A stretch of 64,000 nt of DNA, taken from Turritopsis dohrnii. Lineage: Eukaryota > Cnidaria > Hydrozoa > Anthoathecata > Oceaniidae. The stretch spans positions 620,001 to 684,000 of the forward strand of contig BQMF02000143.1 in NCBI GenBank assembly GCA_027922465.2. Direction: 5' to 3'. Below are positions 1 through 11,900 of this stretch, piece by piece. Each line of letters begins with the position of its first letter. Within the stretch, counting starts at the first letter, position 1. The notes under the pieces are model-generated. The model did not search any database and was not told the origin of the DNA. It saw only the letters and a program-made list of their open reading frames with translations. The position numbers were made by a program, and so were the translations under genes.

Positions 1-1437
1 CTTCTCTACGAAAGACGATAGTAACCAAAAGTGCTTGGAAAAATCCCTGACTATTGAGTAAATTTCCATTGAAAATCTATCAAAGAAATAATCTCAAAGT
101 TTTTTCCTTTCTTTCCCGCGTCAATTTTTCCTGATTCGATTTCATTGACGCGAATTAGAAAGGCTGTGTAAAGTACTCAGATGAACATCACATTTCTTGT
201 TTACGCTGCAATCCTTTAGTTTTCATATAAAACTGACATTTGCTATGTGTATTGATTGGGAAGTAGCTTTTTATATATGTTATAATACACTTTTATCCAC
301 AGAGTGATTTTCAAAACTGATCATTTCATGGTTGCTTACATCAAGAAGAAGCCAATCAATTGTAAGAAATCCATTTCAAAAATTACGCGTTTGAGAAAAA
401 GGCTGCCGAAAACAAAAGACTATAATAAAATATACTTATATTAGCATCCCAGTTAAAAAATTGTGCAAAAGATGTGTCAAACCTGCTTCCCGTGTCACTC
501 AAGATGAAGAAAAATCAAATCACGGAATTGCAACTGGAAATTTACACATGTTATAGAACCTGATCGAAAAAATGCATACGATCATTTTGCTATGACCAAC
601 GGTTACAGATATCGTGGATCAAAGATTTCAATGACATCACAGTCCCTACTACTGGTTCTTGAGATATTTTGTAAAAAACACCACATTTGATTGGGGATAC
701 AATACAATGTTTCCCTGCTGTGGTAAAAACCTGACGTAATGTCATATGCTAGTATATACTAATCGTAAAAAAACACTCTCACCTCTAAATGGCCTTACGC
801 GATAATTAGAAGAGCTTGACTGTAAATTTAAATGCAACATATCACTCTCTGACTTAAAGTGTGACACATCACACCAATTATTGTAATTACATTTAAGGAT
901 AGAAGTCCAAAAAAGATATTGATATTGATATTGATATTGATATTTAAAAGCATAGGGCAATGAAATCTTTTATTACAACAAAGACATTTTCATTAATTTC
1001 CACTTTTCAGTATTGAAATCTGGGTTGATTTCTTTTCGCTAAATCCCCTAATTTTCTGACCATAACGTTATAGAAATTTTTGCAAATTTTTATTAGTTGA
1101 TCAGAAATATTATTTATCCATCAAAAGCTTTTTTTAAAAAAATCTTTTTTGCTAACTCAAAATATTTGAAAAATGATAAGACAAGGTGAAAAATCTCAAT
1201 TTTCCCAATCATATTTCCGAACGTAACAGCTGTGGTTCTATAAACCTGCAACTTTAAAGAACTGTTTCTGATGTGTTCTATTGCAGGACACGATATGCAT
1301 GGTTTCGTTCTTTAAAATTAAAGGTTTATAAAATGGGTCAAATGTTACAGGAGTAAACTGTAATTAAGCCTTATCTTGTTCTGATGTTTTGGCCAAATCT
1401 GAGGTTCGTGATCTTAACAAAAGCTAAAATGCTTTAT
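1..1437. other. Intergenic stretch, no gene model
   Basis: I find no supported gene. Only short AT-rich ORFs occur. A weak coding-like stretch near 565-655 (with a DRKNAYDHFAM-like string) faintly recalls the HIRAN-like domains common in cnidarian repeats, but stops follow and no splice sites support it. Confidence 0.4.
915..944. repeat. GATATT hexanucleotide microsatellite
   Basis: Five uninterrupted copies of GATATT. It generates a YQYQYQ run in one short antisense ORF, which is not credible as a protein. Confidence 0.9.
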
Positions 1438-1439
1438 TA

Positions 1440-2408
1440 CCGTAAAGCGGGGTGACTTCGATCAGTGGGGTGACTTGGAACAGTAAAAATAAACTGTTTA
1501 AACTCTGAAAGTAAAGTGCGTTTTTCACATTTTTTAAGATTTTCATTTAGATTCTTATTGTAAAATATCATCAGAATCGTCTTCAAGCGAAACAACCAAT
1601 TTCTTCCGAAATTAACGACAAAAAACATCAAAATTTTCACCGCTCACATTGGTCATCGCTCTACGTCGTATTCAAGAGTTTAGCCTGGACATTTTTGGTA
1701 CATATGTGCAGTATAGAGGCTGAATGTAAAGAAAATTGTAATAGGTCTGAAAGAAATTCTGTTCTTCACCGCTATATTCTATTTTTCTTTTGCTTATTCC
1801 TTTATCGAAACCGAAAAACTTATATCGCTATAAGTTACATGTTCGCAAGAACTTCGTGAAAAGTCGTCGTATCTCATGGGAGATTTAATGACTTACCGAA
1901 GAAATTTTTAAATATATAAGCGTGCTCTTTCCCCATGATGATAGATCTCAAAAATTTTGTTTGAGATACAATGAAATTTCAATGTTAATTTCGTTTCGTA
2001 CTAACGAGGGTCACACATGTGTGAACGTCGTAAATATCTTTTGTTTTACTAACATTCGCTGATCTTTGACGGCCGAACATTTACCGCGGATGACAAATGG
2101 TGGTCTGTTAATATTGTAATAATGGCGCTTTAAAAACATTGTCAAATATGATTATAAATAATTTGGCGCTTCTCATAAGCTGATCGAAGTCACCCCATAA
2201 TCGATATTGTCGTTTTCTTGGAAAGATCAGGTTATTTCTCTGGAATTACAAGTTTAGTTTATGTGAAATTTTGCACTGAAATAGAAGAAATATAAGAAGA
2301 AATATAATGTAATGTAATGATTCCAAAGTTTCAGAGGTAACGGTTTAGTATTTCGGAAGTTACTTTTAAAATAGTGGCAAAATTGATCGAAGTCACCCCG
2401 CTTTACGG
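1440..2408. mobile_element. TA-flanked inverted-repeat element, copy 1 (MITE, mariner-like)
   Basis: The element is 969 bp long. It begins CCGTAAAGCGGGGTGACTTC and ends with the reverse complement of that sequence, and is bounded on both sides by TA (1438-1439 and 2409-2410). A TA target duplication is the signature of Tc1/mariner-type insertion. There is no transposase ORF, so it is non-autonomous. The GGGGTGACTTCGATCA motif recurs just inside the left end and again near 2182-2198, as expected for subterminal transposase-binding sites. A second copy of identical length lies in opposite orientation at 3328-4296. Confidence 0.85.
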
Positions 2409-2987
2409 TATAAGTGCAGAAGTATGAAAAAGACAAAAAAACTGTTTCTGCTCTGAAAAAAAAAACATTTAGGTACTTGTTGAGATTTGTGAGTACAATT
2501 TATTTCCACTGACTGTGAGGAACCAGCATAACTAAAAAACTATTTAAAAGACTTTTTATTTGAAAGTTGGAGGATTTTTGATCATTTTGTTTTTTGATCA
2601 CTTTTACAGACTTAACCGAAAAGGTTATGCAGCCCTTAAATGAAAGAGTTTTTGAAAGAGATTTATGTAGTTATGAAACTACTCACCATACTATAGTCGA
2701 TTCCAACACCATCTTTATAACAAGTAGAATAATGAAGCTAAAATCTTTACCAACATTCGCTGCACAATACTGTGGATAATGGAGATCGAAAGTGTTTTTA
2801 TGCTTGTATGACTGTAATATTCATTCTTACTGAGATAAACCTACAGATAACCATCAACTTTTTAAATCTGGGAAGTTAAATCATTACTACTGACTCAGCT
2901 AAATTTTATAGCCAGAGCTCTAGAGCTCTCTGGAGTTTTCATCCTGAAACCTGAGGAATCGTGAATTTCCTAAAAACATCAACAAAC

Positions 2988-5900
2988 ATGGCTGCGGTTC
3001 CAGAGCTGACTGGTGTACTTGCTTTCGGTAATTTCATTTCATGAGTCACATGATACGTTTTATGATGACCTTTTTTGAAACTTGCAATATCAAAACTAAC
3101 CTTAACAAACATAAAATTATAATTTGACTCTAGCTAGGTTCAGAGAGACTCTTTCTTTCACGTGTTGCACGCCAGGATAATTTTTCTGTTTTTGAGCTTT
3201 GTAATGTGATTTAAAGATCTATCTAAACAAAGGATCCCTTGAATTCACACAGACCTTTCACATTGCATGTATTTATCATGTTTTTTTAGGCATTTTGATG
3301 CATTCTTAAATTCGTCCTTCCCCCATACCGTAAAGCGGGGTGACTTCGATCAATTTTGCCACTATTTTAAAAAAAAGTAACTTCCGAAATACTAAACCAT
3401 TACTTCTGAAACTTTGAAATCATTACATTACATATTTCTTCTATTTCATTGCAAAATTTCACATTAACTAAACTTGTAATTCCAGAGAAATAACCTGATC
3501 TTTCCAAGAAAACGACAATCGATTATGGGGTGACTTCGATCAGCTTATGAGAAGTGCCAAATTACTTATAATTATATTTGACAATGTTTTTAAAGCGCCA
3601 TTATTACAATATTAACAGATCACCATTTGTCATCCGCGGTAAATGTTTGACCGTAAAAATCAGCAAATGTTAAAAGATATTTACGACGTTCACACGTGGT
3701 GACCCTCGTTAATACGAAACGAAATTAACATTGAAATTTCATTGTATCTCAAACAAAATTTTTGAGATCTATCATCGTGGGGAAAGAGCACGTTTATTAG
3801 AATTTCTTCGGTAAGTCATTAAATCTCCCATGAGATAAGACGACTTTTCACGAAGTTCTTGCGAAGATGTAACTTATAACGATATAAAAACATTTGTTTT
3901 TTTCGTGTTTTTATAAACACGATATTATCGATAGAGGAATAAGGAAAATAAAAACAGAATATAGCGGTGAAGAAAAGAATTTCTTTCAGACATATTATAA
4001 TTTTCTTTACATTCAGCCTCTATACTTCACATATGTACCAAAAATGTCTAGGCTAAACTCTTGAATATGGCGTAGAGCGATTACCAATGTGGGCGGTGAA
4101 AATTTTGATGTTTTTCGTCGTTAATTTCGGAAGAAATTGATTGTTACGTTTGAAGACGACTCTGATGATATTTTACAATGAGAATCTAAATGAAAATCTT
4201 AAAAAATGTGAAAAACGCACTTTAATTTCAGAGTTTAAACAGTTTATTTTTACTGATCGAAGTCACCCCGCTGATCGAAGTCACCCCGCTTTACGGTATC
4301 AATCATATCATCATCATATCTGTATAGAATACTAGTGTTTATCTGGATTTCTAGAAGACTCTCAGATAGGCTGATGGAAATTTTATATTAGTTTAGCGTC
4401 ACCCGCCCGCATCACTTTAAGTGCCCGTGTAAAAAAGTTATTTACAAGATTTCATTATTTCAATACAAAATGACAATTTAACAAGAATAATACATCATCC
4501 ACTTCATTTGCTTGCCTACCCACTACCGACCGTCGTATCCCGGTTCAAAATGTCCAAGTAGTTGCTCTTCCATGTGCGTCTAATGACTTCCCCAGAGTGT
4601 TCTGTATAATAAATGTAGCGAAATTTCGACATTCGATTACGTAATCGAAGTAGACATTAATTTTTGCAGCGTTTTGGAATAATAGAGTTATGGTTTCGAT
4701 TTCTATCAGATACATACTGAAAAAGCCAACTTTGCGGAATACCTAATTTGCAAAAATTTCTTGATGAAAATTTCTTCTTTTCCAATGTAGTTGAAGAAAA
4801 AGCAGGTCTGAAGTAATTTGAAAGCTCAAGCTAGTACCGTACTCGGGCGGGGGCGGGATCTCAGTGATTATATTAATGCAAAATGGCGTATTTAATGTGT
4901 TCCCTGGCTATGTATGGCACCAGAACAAAATTAATGAATAATGAAAACATGCCGCACGACATTTTCAGGAGTTAAGTGACGCTAAACTAATATAAAATTT
5001 CCATTGGCCTTAGAAAAAGTTAGAAATGAAGTAATATTTTATGAAAACAACGGAAAAAACTTAAGGGTGCTATTTTTTGTATTTCTGACCCTAATTTAAG
5101 TTCATGCCAGGTGCCAGCCCAGTGTTTTGTTGGCTCAAGAAAACATGCTGGTATACCCTTGCTTGATGAGCAGCAGAAGAATGTTGAGTACGAATCAATC
5201 GAGTCAATTGATCAATGTGATATATTTATCAGTTAGGACCGACCAGAATTCGTCGCTAAAATAATCGTGATCAGGGTTCGAAATAACGACTCGTGATTCG
5301 TGAATTACGAACGGATTTTAGATTTTCACGAATCAGTTTTTAGTACATGAAAGGAAAATCACGAATCAATCTATATTTTAAAAGTTTAAAAAAAAAAATT
5401 TTGTCCATCTCAGTATTAGTACTTGCATGTACTAATGTTAAATACTGATGAAGACATGAACTTCAACATGTTTCTTTCATTTCTACTTAGTACAGAAAAC
5501 TACTTCAACCTTGGTACTAGCTTCTTATCAAATAATTTTGTGTCGCGTAAAACCTATTTACTCACTATATTAATGATCAGAAGCTTGTGATTTTTACTTG
5601 AAGCACGAGAGCAAGCCTTGATATAGCGGTCAAACATCGAACATTGTGCAACCCAGACACGAAATTGTTGAAATCAGTTTGCCCTGACTTTTTGTCTGGT
5701 ATGTTTTCATAAGATAATTTACTTCGCAAATACTGCCGTTAAGCGAAAGCGCCTACGAAGACTCACTTGAATGATCTCCTGATTAATTTCGAATGAAAAT
5801 GAAATTAACAATTATATAATAGTTGTACGTGACCAACGAAAATTTTAAAAACTTTTTTTAATTCATTCTCCTGCACGTGCCACATAGCAGGTGTGTTGAT

Positions 5901-8900
5901 TATTAAAATATTTACTTCTTTGCTTATAAAGGCTGTTTTTCACTGTGCGATATTCAAATACTCTTCGTAAATAACATAAATCCTGGAAATATAATTTAGC
6001 TTCCAAAGACATTCATTTGCAGCGTTTCGATATGCGATAAGTGAAAAACTTCGAAAAAGTACGAAACTTATGCGTACATGTTCAATGTGTCTATGTACAT
6101 TAGTAAGAAACTTTTGATGTTATATTTTAATAGAAAGTTTGATGTTTGATGAATTTTTGTATTCCTGCGTAAGCAAGGAATACTTTGAAACCGTTCGTGT
6201 TTTTTTTGTTTTTTTTTTCTTTTTTTTTCACTGTCCAAACCTAGACCAATTTTTGTCGATGGGAAATAGCCACTCAAATCATTAATGTTCCCAACTTACA
6301 TTCTTTTTATGATTTAACAGTCTAAACTCACACTATATTCATTGTATACAAGTACTTTGCTTGAAAAGACTCTAAAAGTGTAAAATATAAGCTCTAGTGA
6401 AAGGAATAACTAACATATGGCTAAATCGCAGATGCCAGGTAGAAATGTTGTTTCATGTGAGTCTTATGCAACGTTCTTAAGTTTACCGTAGTTGTTTTAA
6501 AAATGGAAGCGAAGAAACATGCGTAGATCTGTGAAAGTTTCTTTATTGAATATATGGATATAGAAGAGATTGTAGTACGGCTGTAAATCTTAAAAGAATC
6601 AAGAATATTTATGATCCTAGCTGATAATCTACGTGAAACTAATATTCTTAGTAGTCATTCTTGACAAATAAGCAGTTCTTGATGCTTCAAAACAGATATG
6701 GACGACTACCAATAGGGTATGTTTATATCGATTTAATGCGTAAGTTTTCTATTAGTCTTTCTAAATGTAATACAATTTTTTAATTCATGTTCCTAGATAA
6801 GCTACCCTGTTTTTATAAAGCTCTGGAATCTTGAAGCACAGCTTATCTTCCTCATCAGCTTATACCCATTTTATTAATCAATAGATGACCACTTTTTTAA
6901 TTGACTAGTCGAATTTAAAACATTGTATGATTTTAAAATTTGTATACTATCAAGCTGACGATAAAAAGGAAACACAGATACTTTTATTATTTCGCAAGGC
7001 CAAGTAAAAGTTTTTATTATGAAGTTCAGGTACAAACAACATAAAGATTTTCATACTGTATAGTTTTAAAAGTAGTATTTTGAAACGTCCACGGAAGAGT
7101 GTTCTCTAATGGATTTTTAAACTGACGGTGTTCCTTTTTAAGCTTGATCTCTGGCAAAATTTTTCAAAGTCTCTTAACTGTTATGATGCTCTTGGGATTG
7201 TAATTAAATGAATTCGAAGTTATTACTATTTACGCCACAGATTTTCCATTCAAAACTTAATGTGACAAAGTTTTCATTACTTAATTACTTTTTGAAGATG
7301 CTTTAGGGAATATAACTATGAATAAAAAACTGTTTGAAAAAATCTCTAAATGATGCAAAACAGTGCATTTTATATGAAATAACAAATATTACTTCTTTCA
7401 CAGCTACAAGATAAACTGTAAAACACAAAGAACATCATACCACATTTTGCATATTGTTTTAAACCGTGAACAAACATTCACCTTTTAAAGCACAGATTAT
7501 TCTTAACACGATAATCTTTTAATTAGTTAATTGCTTCTTGAAGATGCTTTAGGGAGTGCAACTTCGAATGGAAATCTTATTAAAAAAATCTCTAAATTGA
7601 TGCAAGACTGAAGTTTTATATGAAACAACAAAGTTTAATAGTTATCGTAGCTAAAAGGTAAAATGTAAAATACTGCAAACATCATTCTGCACTATGCATA
7701 TGGTTTTAAAGCGTGAACTAACACTCATTTCTTTCTGAAAAGGCTCCAAAATGTCTTACAGTCATCCGCAGGAATACTTCTGCCCGGTAGGGCATCTTGT
7801 TTTCTTTAGTTTTTTCTTTTCTTTAGTTTTTTCTTTAGTTACTTAAAGTGTTTTACATACTTTTACGTAAAATTAAAACCTTTTCCTCTGAACATCATTA
7901 TTACGCAGCCGGGCTTAACAGGTAGTCATTAATTATTAATAACGCTATATCTGTCGTTTGAAAAAGAAGGAGAAAGCATTCACATAATGTGCAAACGATA
8001 CGATTTTTTAATTCATTATCATGCATGTGCATATTACAGGTGCATTGATTTTATAATGTAAATTTGTTTTTTTCGTTTTGATTCTTGTACGGTCGTATTA
8101 ATTATCGAAGAGACAATGTTGTGCATCGCAACTTTAGATATTTATTAATTTTTATTTATTAATTTAAGGCAAAAAATACTTCGCAAAAGGGTAAAATGCT
8201 ATGGCAAAACCAAAAAAAAATTCGTCTGCAGCACTCTTACGGCTCGCTTCGCTCGCATATTTTTGCGAATTCGAACAATGGATTTGTTCCATTTTTTTCG
8301 TTTTTCAGTCTCTCTGCCTGGTCTTGTTCATTTCTCACTTGTCTCCTTTATCACTAACTCATCCCTAGTTTTTACTAAAAGACCCTAAAATTTTCACGAA
8401 TCACTTTCGAAAAGTTAATTCGAACCCTGGTGATTTGTTTTAAAGAATTGCCTCGATAATTTTATTTTACTCTCCTATTTGAATGCATCCGATTGAATGA
8501 TGACGATCTAGCATAGCAACCGCATAGAAACATAGCTCTAGGGAAAATTCGATACGGTAAATTTTTTTTATTTTTGGGGTGGAGTTTATTTTTTATAAAA
8601 AATTGATGTGATAGATCGGTAGAGAGTTTATTTAGCTTTCAGAAAATGTATACTCTTATAGGGTAAAAAATGAAAATATCTGAGATATTTCATAAAAACC
8701 GAACATGTGTTTAGAGGTTAGAGACTATCCTTAATATGGCTACTGGGGAAAATCCATTCACCATCAATTAACAATTTAACAACAGGCTTTGAACAGTCTT
8801 TGAAAAGTCAAGTAATTCAGTTTTACTGGGATTAAGAGCGATTTTGTTGACATAGAGCCAGTGCCAAAGGAATTTGAGATCTGAATAAATTTTTTGTTTA

Positions 8901-11900
8901 AAGATTTGAGAGATTTCCTGAGGTTAAGGAGATTCATGTCATCAGCAAAGTGATATTAATGTATTGGTGACTGGTTCAAGGTTTCAAATTAATAAGTAGT
9001 AAGCTTAGTGTCCATTAATGGAAATGATGTGGATTTTTGAATGCTGTGTCTTTGAAACTGTCTACAAGATGTTATTTGAAGTTGTTATTGTTCTTTGTTG
9101 GTGAGAATGGTATGACATGTGGTCTTTCAGGGATGATAGGATTTGATTTGATCTCATTGGGTCGTTGAGTAAGCGTAAGAGGGTAGTAGAATGGATAGAT
9201 TGAAGCTTTTCGACTCAATAAATACCATTTGCCTTCTCACAGAAAAACATTTACCTGTGGTATTATTTATTAAAAATGTCATTGGTGTTGATCCCCTGCC
9301 AACTGTAATTTGTTTCATACAGGGAGTCAACTGGTTTATATTGACTTTCAGGTGCGATGTTCCAGCAAGATAAACACTTATACTGCTGTATGGAAATATT
9401 TTGGCAATTATAAGTGTTTTTTGCAGGTGGAGTCAGGCATATTTCCAAGCACTTTTCTACTACTGTATAACGATAAGGATGGTGACATCGATGTTGATTG
9501 GCCGGTTGATATCTTCAATGGTGATTCTTGCAAGAGCTATCGATATAGCTTCCGCTTTGTCTTGCAGGTGCCTCTTGCAACAAACTATGGAAGAGTGGTA
9601 AGGGATTTCACAGCTGTGACAGATTGTGCTTGTCCAATGAGTAAGGTAGGGTAGGATGATCATTGGCTTTTGTTTGAACATGTTCACAGGATCTGTATCC
9701 TGGACATTTTTTGTTGATTTGACCTTTTTGTTTATCCCTTTGGAAACATGCTTGCCCTGCTCCCATCTTAAATCTGAGTGATTGTTTTTAAAGCTTCAGC
9801 ATGCTTGATAAGGTCTGCAAGGGTTTTCAACTGGCTGGCCTTGGCTAGTATGTCTGTATTTATGACTTTAGCATAATGTCCACAAATAAGTTGATCTTTG
9901 ATCTTTGATTCATGTGAAATGTCAAATTTGCAGTTAGAGCAGATAAGTTCACAGTCTGGTGCTGATGATCGAAGTCGTACCAAATAATCCTGAATGTTTT
10001 GATCAGGACCTTGGCTGATGGCTGAGAATGTCATTCTATGGATGCTTGGATTTGCTCATTTAGTAGTGATGCATTCGATTTCTTTTAGCAGTTTCTCCTC
10101 TGTTACAACAAAGATATCCTATTGTGTTTACAATGCTGTTTTGGACTTGTTCATCGCAACGATGTAGACTATGTGCAGTATAATATCAACCAAGCATAAA
10201 TGATTTATAATGCCCTTCATGCTTGCTGGCTTGTATGTCTTATGTGTTTTGTATGCTTGGTCAAATTGAAAGAATGAAAGTTGACACTTGACTTAGTGAA
10301 TACAGGGATATTCCAGTAAATGGCAGTTTAGGAAGAGGTTGGCCTCAAAAGACTTTCAATGAAGTAGTAAAGAAAAACTTAACAGAAAAGAAAGGATAAT
10401 AGTATCTTAAGGCACAAAAAGTCGCGAGCACAAAATTTCTCGAAAGTTGCGAAAGTTTTTTCATGTCATGAGCGTTATCACAAGCAACCTAAACTGTTAA
10501 AAGTTGCGAGATGCTATTTTCAGAAACATTTTTACGCATAAAATCCTGCAAAATACATAAAATATATAATATGCAGCGATATCGAGAAGTTTTCCTCTAA
10601 AGATGTCATTCTCAATTAATAAGAACACGTCCTCTTTCTACATTCACTGACTTTTGTCAATTATTTACGGGCTGAAATAAGAGGAAGGAATGCCACTAAA
10701 CGAGGGCTGGCAATTCTAAGTGGGCTAATTCTTCAGGGTTCACTTTTCCGGAAATGAGGAAAAATAGCTGGAAATTCACAAAATATTTTTTGTGAAAAAT
10801 AAAAGTCGCGAGCACAAAAAGTCACGAATCCTAAAACAGAAAATGTTGCGTACACAAAATATCGATTAAGTCACAAGAATTTGCTCGCAACTTTTTGTGT
10901 TCGCGACTTTTCGTGCCTTCATGGTAGCATGTAGGCCAGTCTTCAGAACCTGTCCAACACATTGGAAGCATGAAAAAAGGATGTGAAAACTGAATGTGAC
11001 GACAATGATGATAGACCTGTAATTAGTTCAACTATGTTGATATTTTTCATTTATAAATTTATAATAATATAAATATCAGAGTAATGAAATTCGTATTTAT
11101 TAACATTTGTATCTTATAGAGCGAGATCTTGATGATGAAGTTTTGGGCACCTGGGTGTATCCAAAAATTGAAGCTGCTTTTAAAGATTTGCTAGCTGAAA
11201 AATGCCGTGTCTTGTTAAATGATCATGCCAATGTTTCTTTCTGTTATGGACATAGTCAAAAGTTATGGTATTATATTCAGTGTACTAATGTCCGAGACAC
11301 TGGAGTCAAAAAATCGGTAAGACAAACTCAAGCATCAACTTCATGCAAACTTCTGTATGAGTAACAAAAAAGACACCACCCTCTTGTTAATGCTTCCCTT
11401 CAAAAAGTGCCACACTTTAGATCACGAAATCGAAATAAGCCACCTAATTAGTATCAGCCTAAATATGGCGTTTATAGGAGTTATATCATAATAAAAACCC
11501 GGCAATTTTCATATGTAATCAATTCTCTTTTTATCAATAAAATCATCCACATCAAGTTCTAAGTAAGAATATATTTAGCTTTCTTTTTTATCAATTCTTG
11601 ATGCAATATACGAGCCAGTTTCTGTTTCATTGTAATGCACTTGAAGTTTGCCGGAACCAACGTTCCCATAATATCATTTCCCATGATTATGAAAAATTTC
11701 AAACTTTCAAATACATGCTGCCTTCTTATTAGCGCTGCCCTCTCATAAGAGCCATTGCACTTAATTGAGGAAATACGGTACCTAGAAAATTTCATGAAAA
11801 TTCTTGAAATAATGAAAAAGTTATGTTTTTGTTGGGACATCATAAATATTTTAGTGATTTTTTGTGAACATCAACATTACCCCAGCTAAAGAAGCTACAC

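Noticed and set aside
565..700. HIRAN-like coding remnant
   Set aside because: Only one short string (DRKNAYDHFAM) is suggestive; the following text has stops and no conserved glycine/histidine block.
9310..9654. Plus-strand 114-codon ORF
   Set aside because: It is mostly the antisense of the Gag/zinc-knuckle relic and nearby repeat sequence; no start context or motif.
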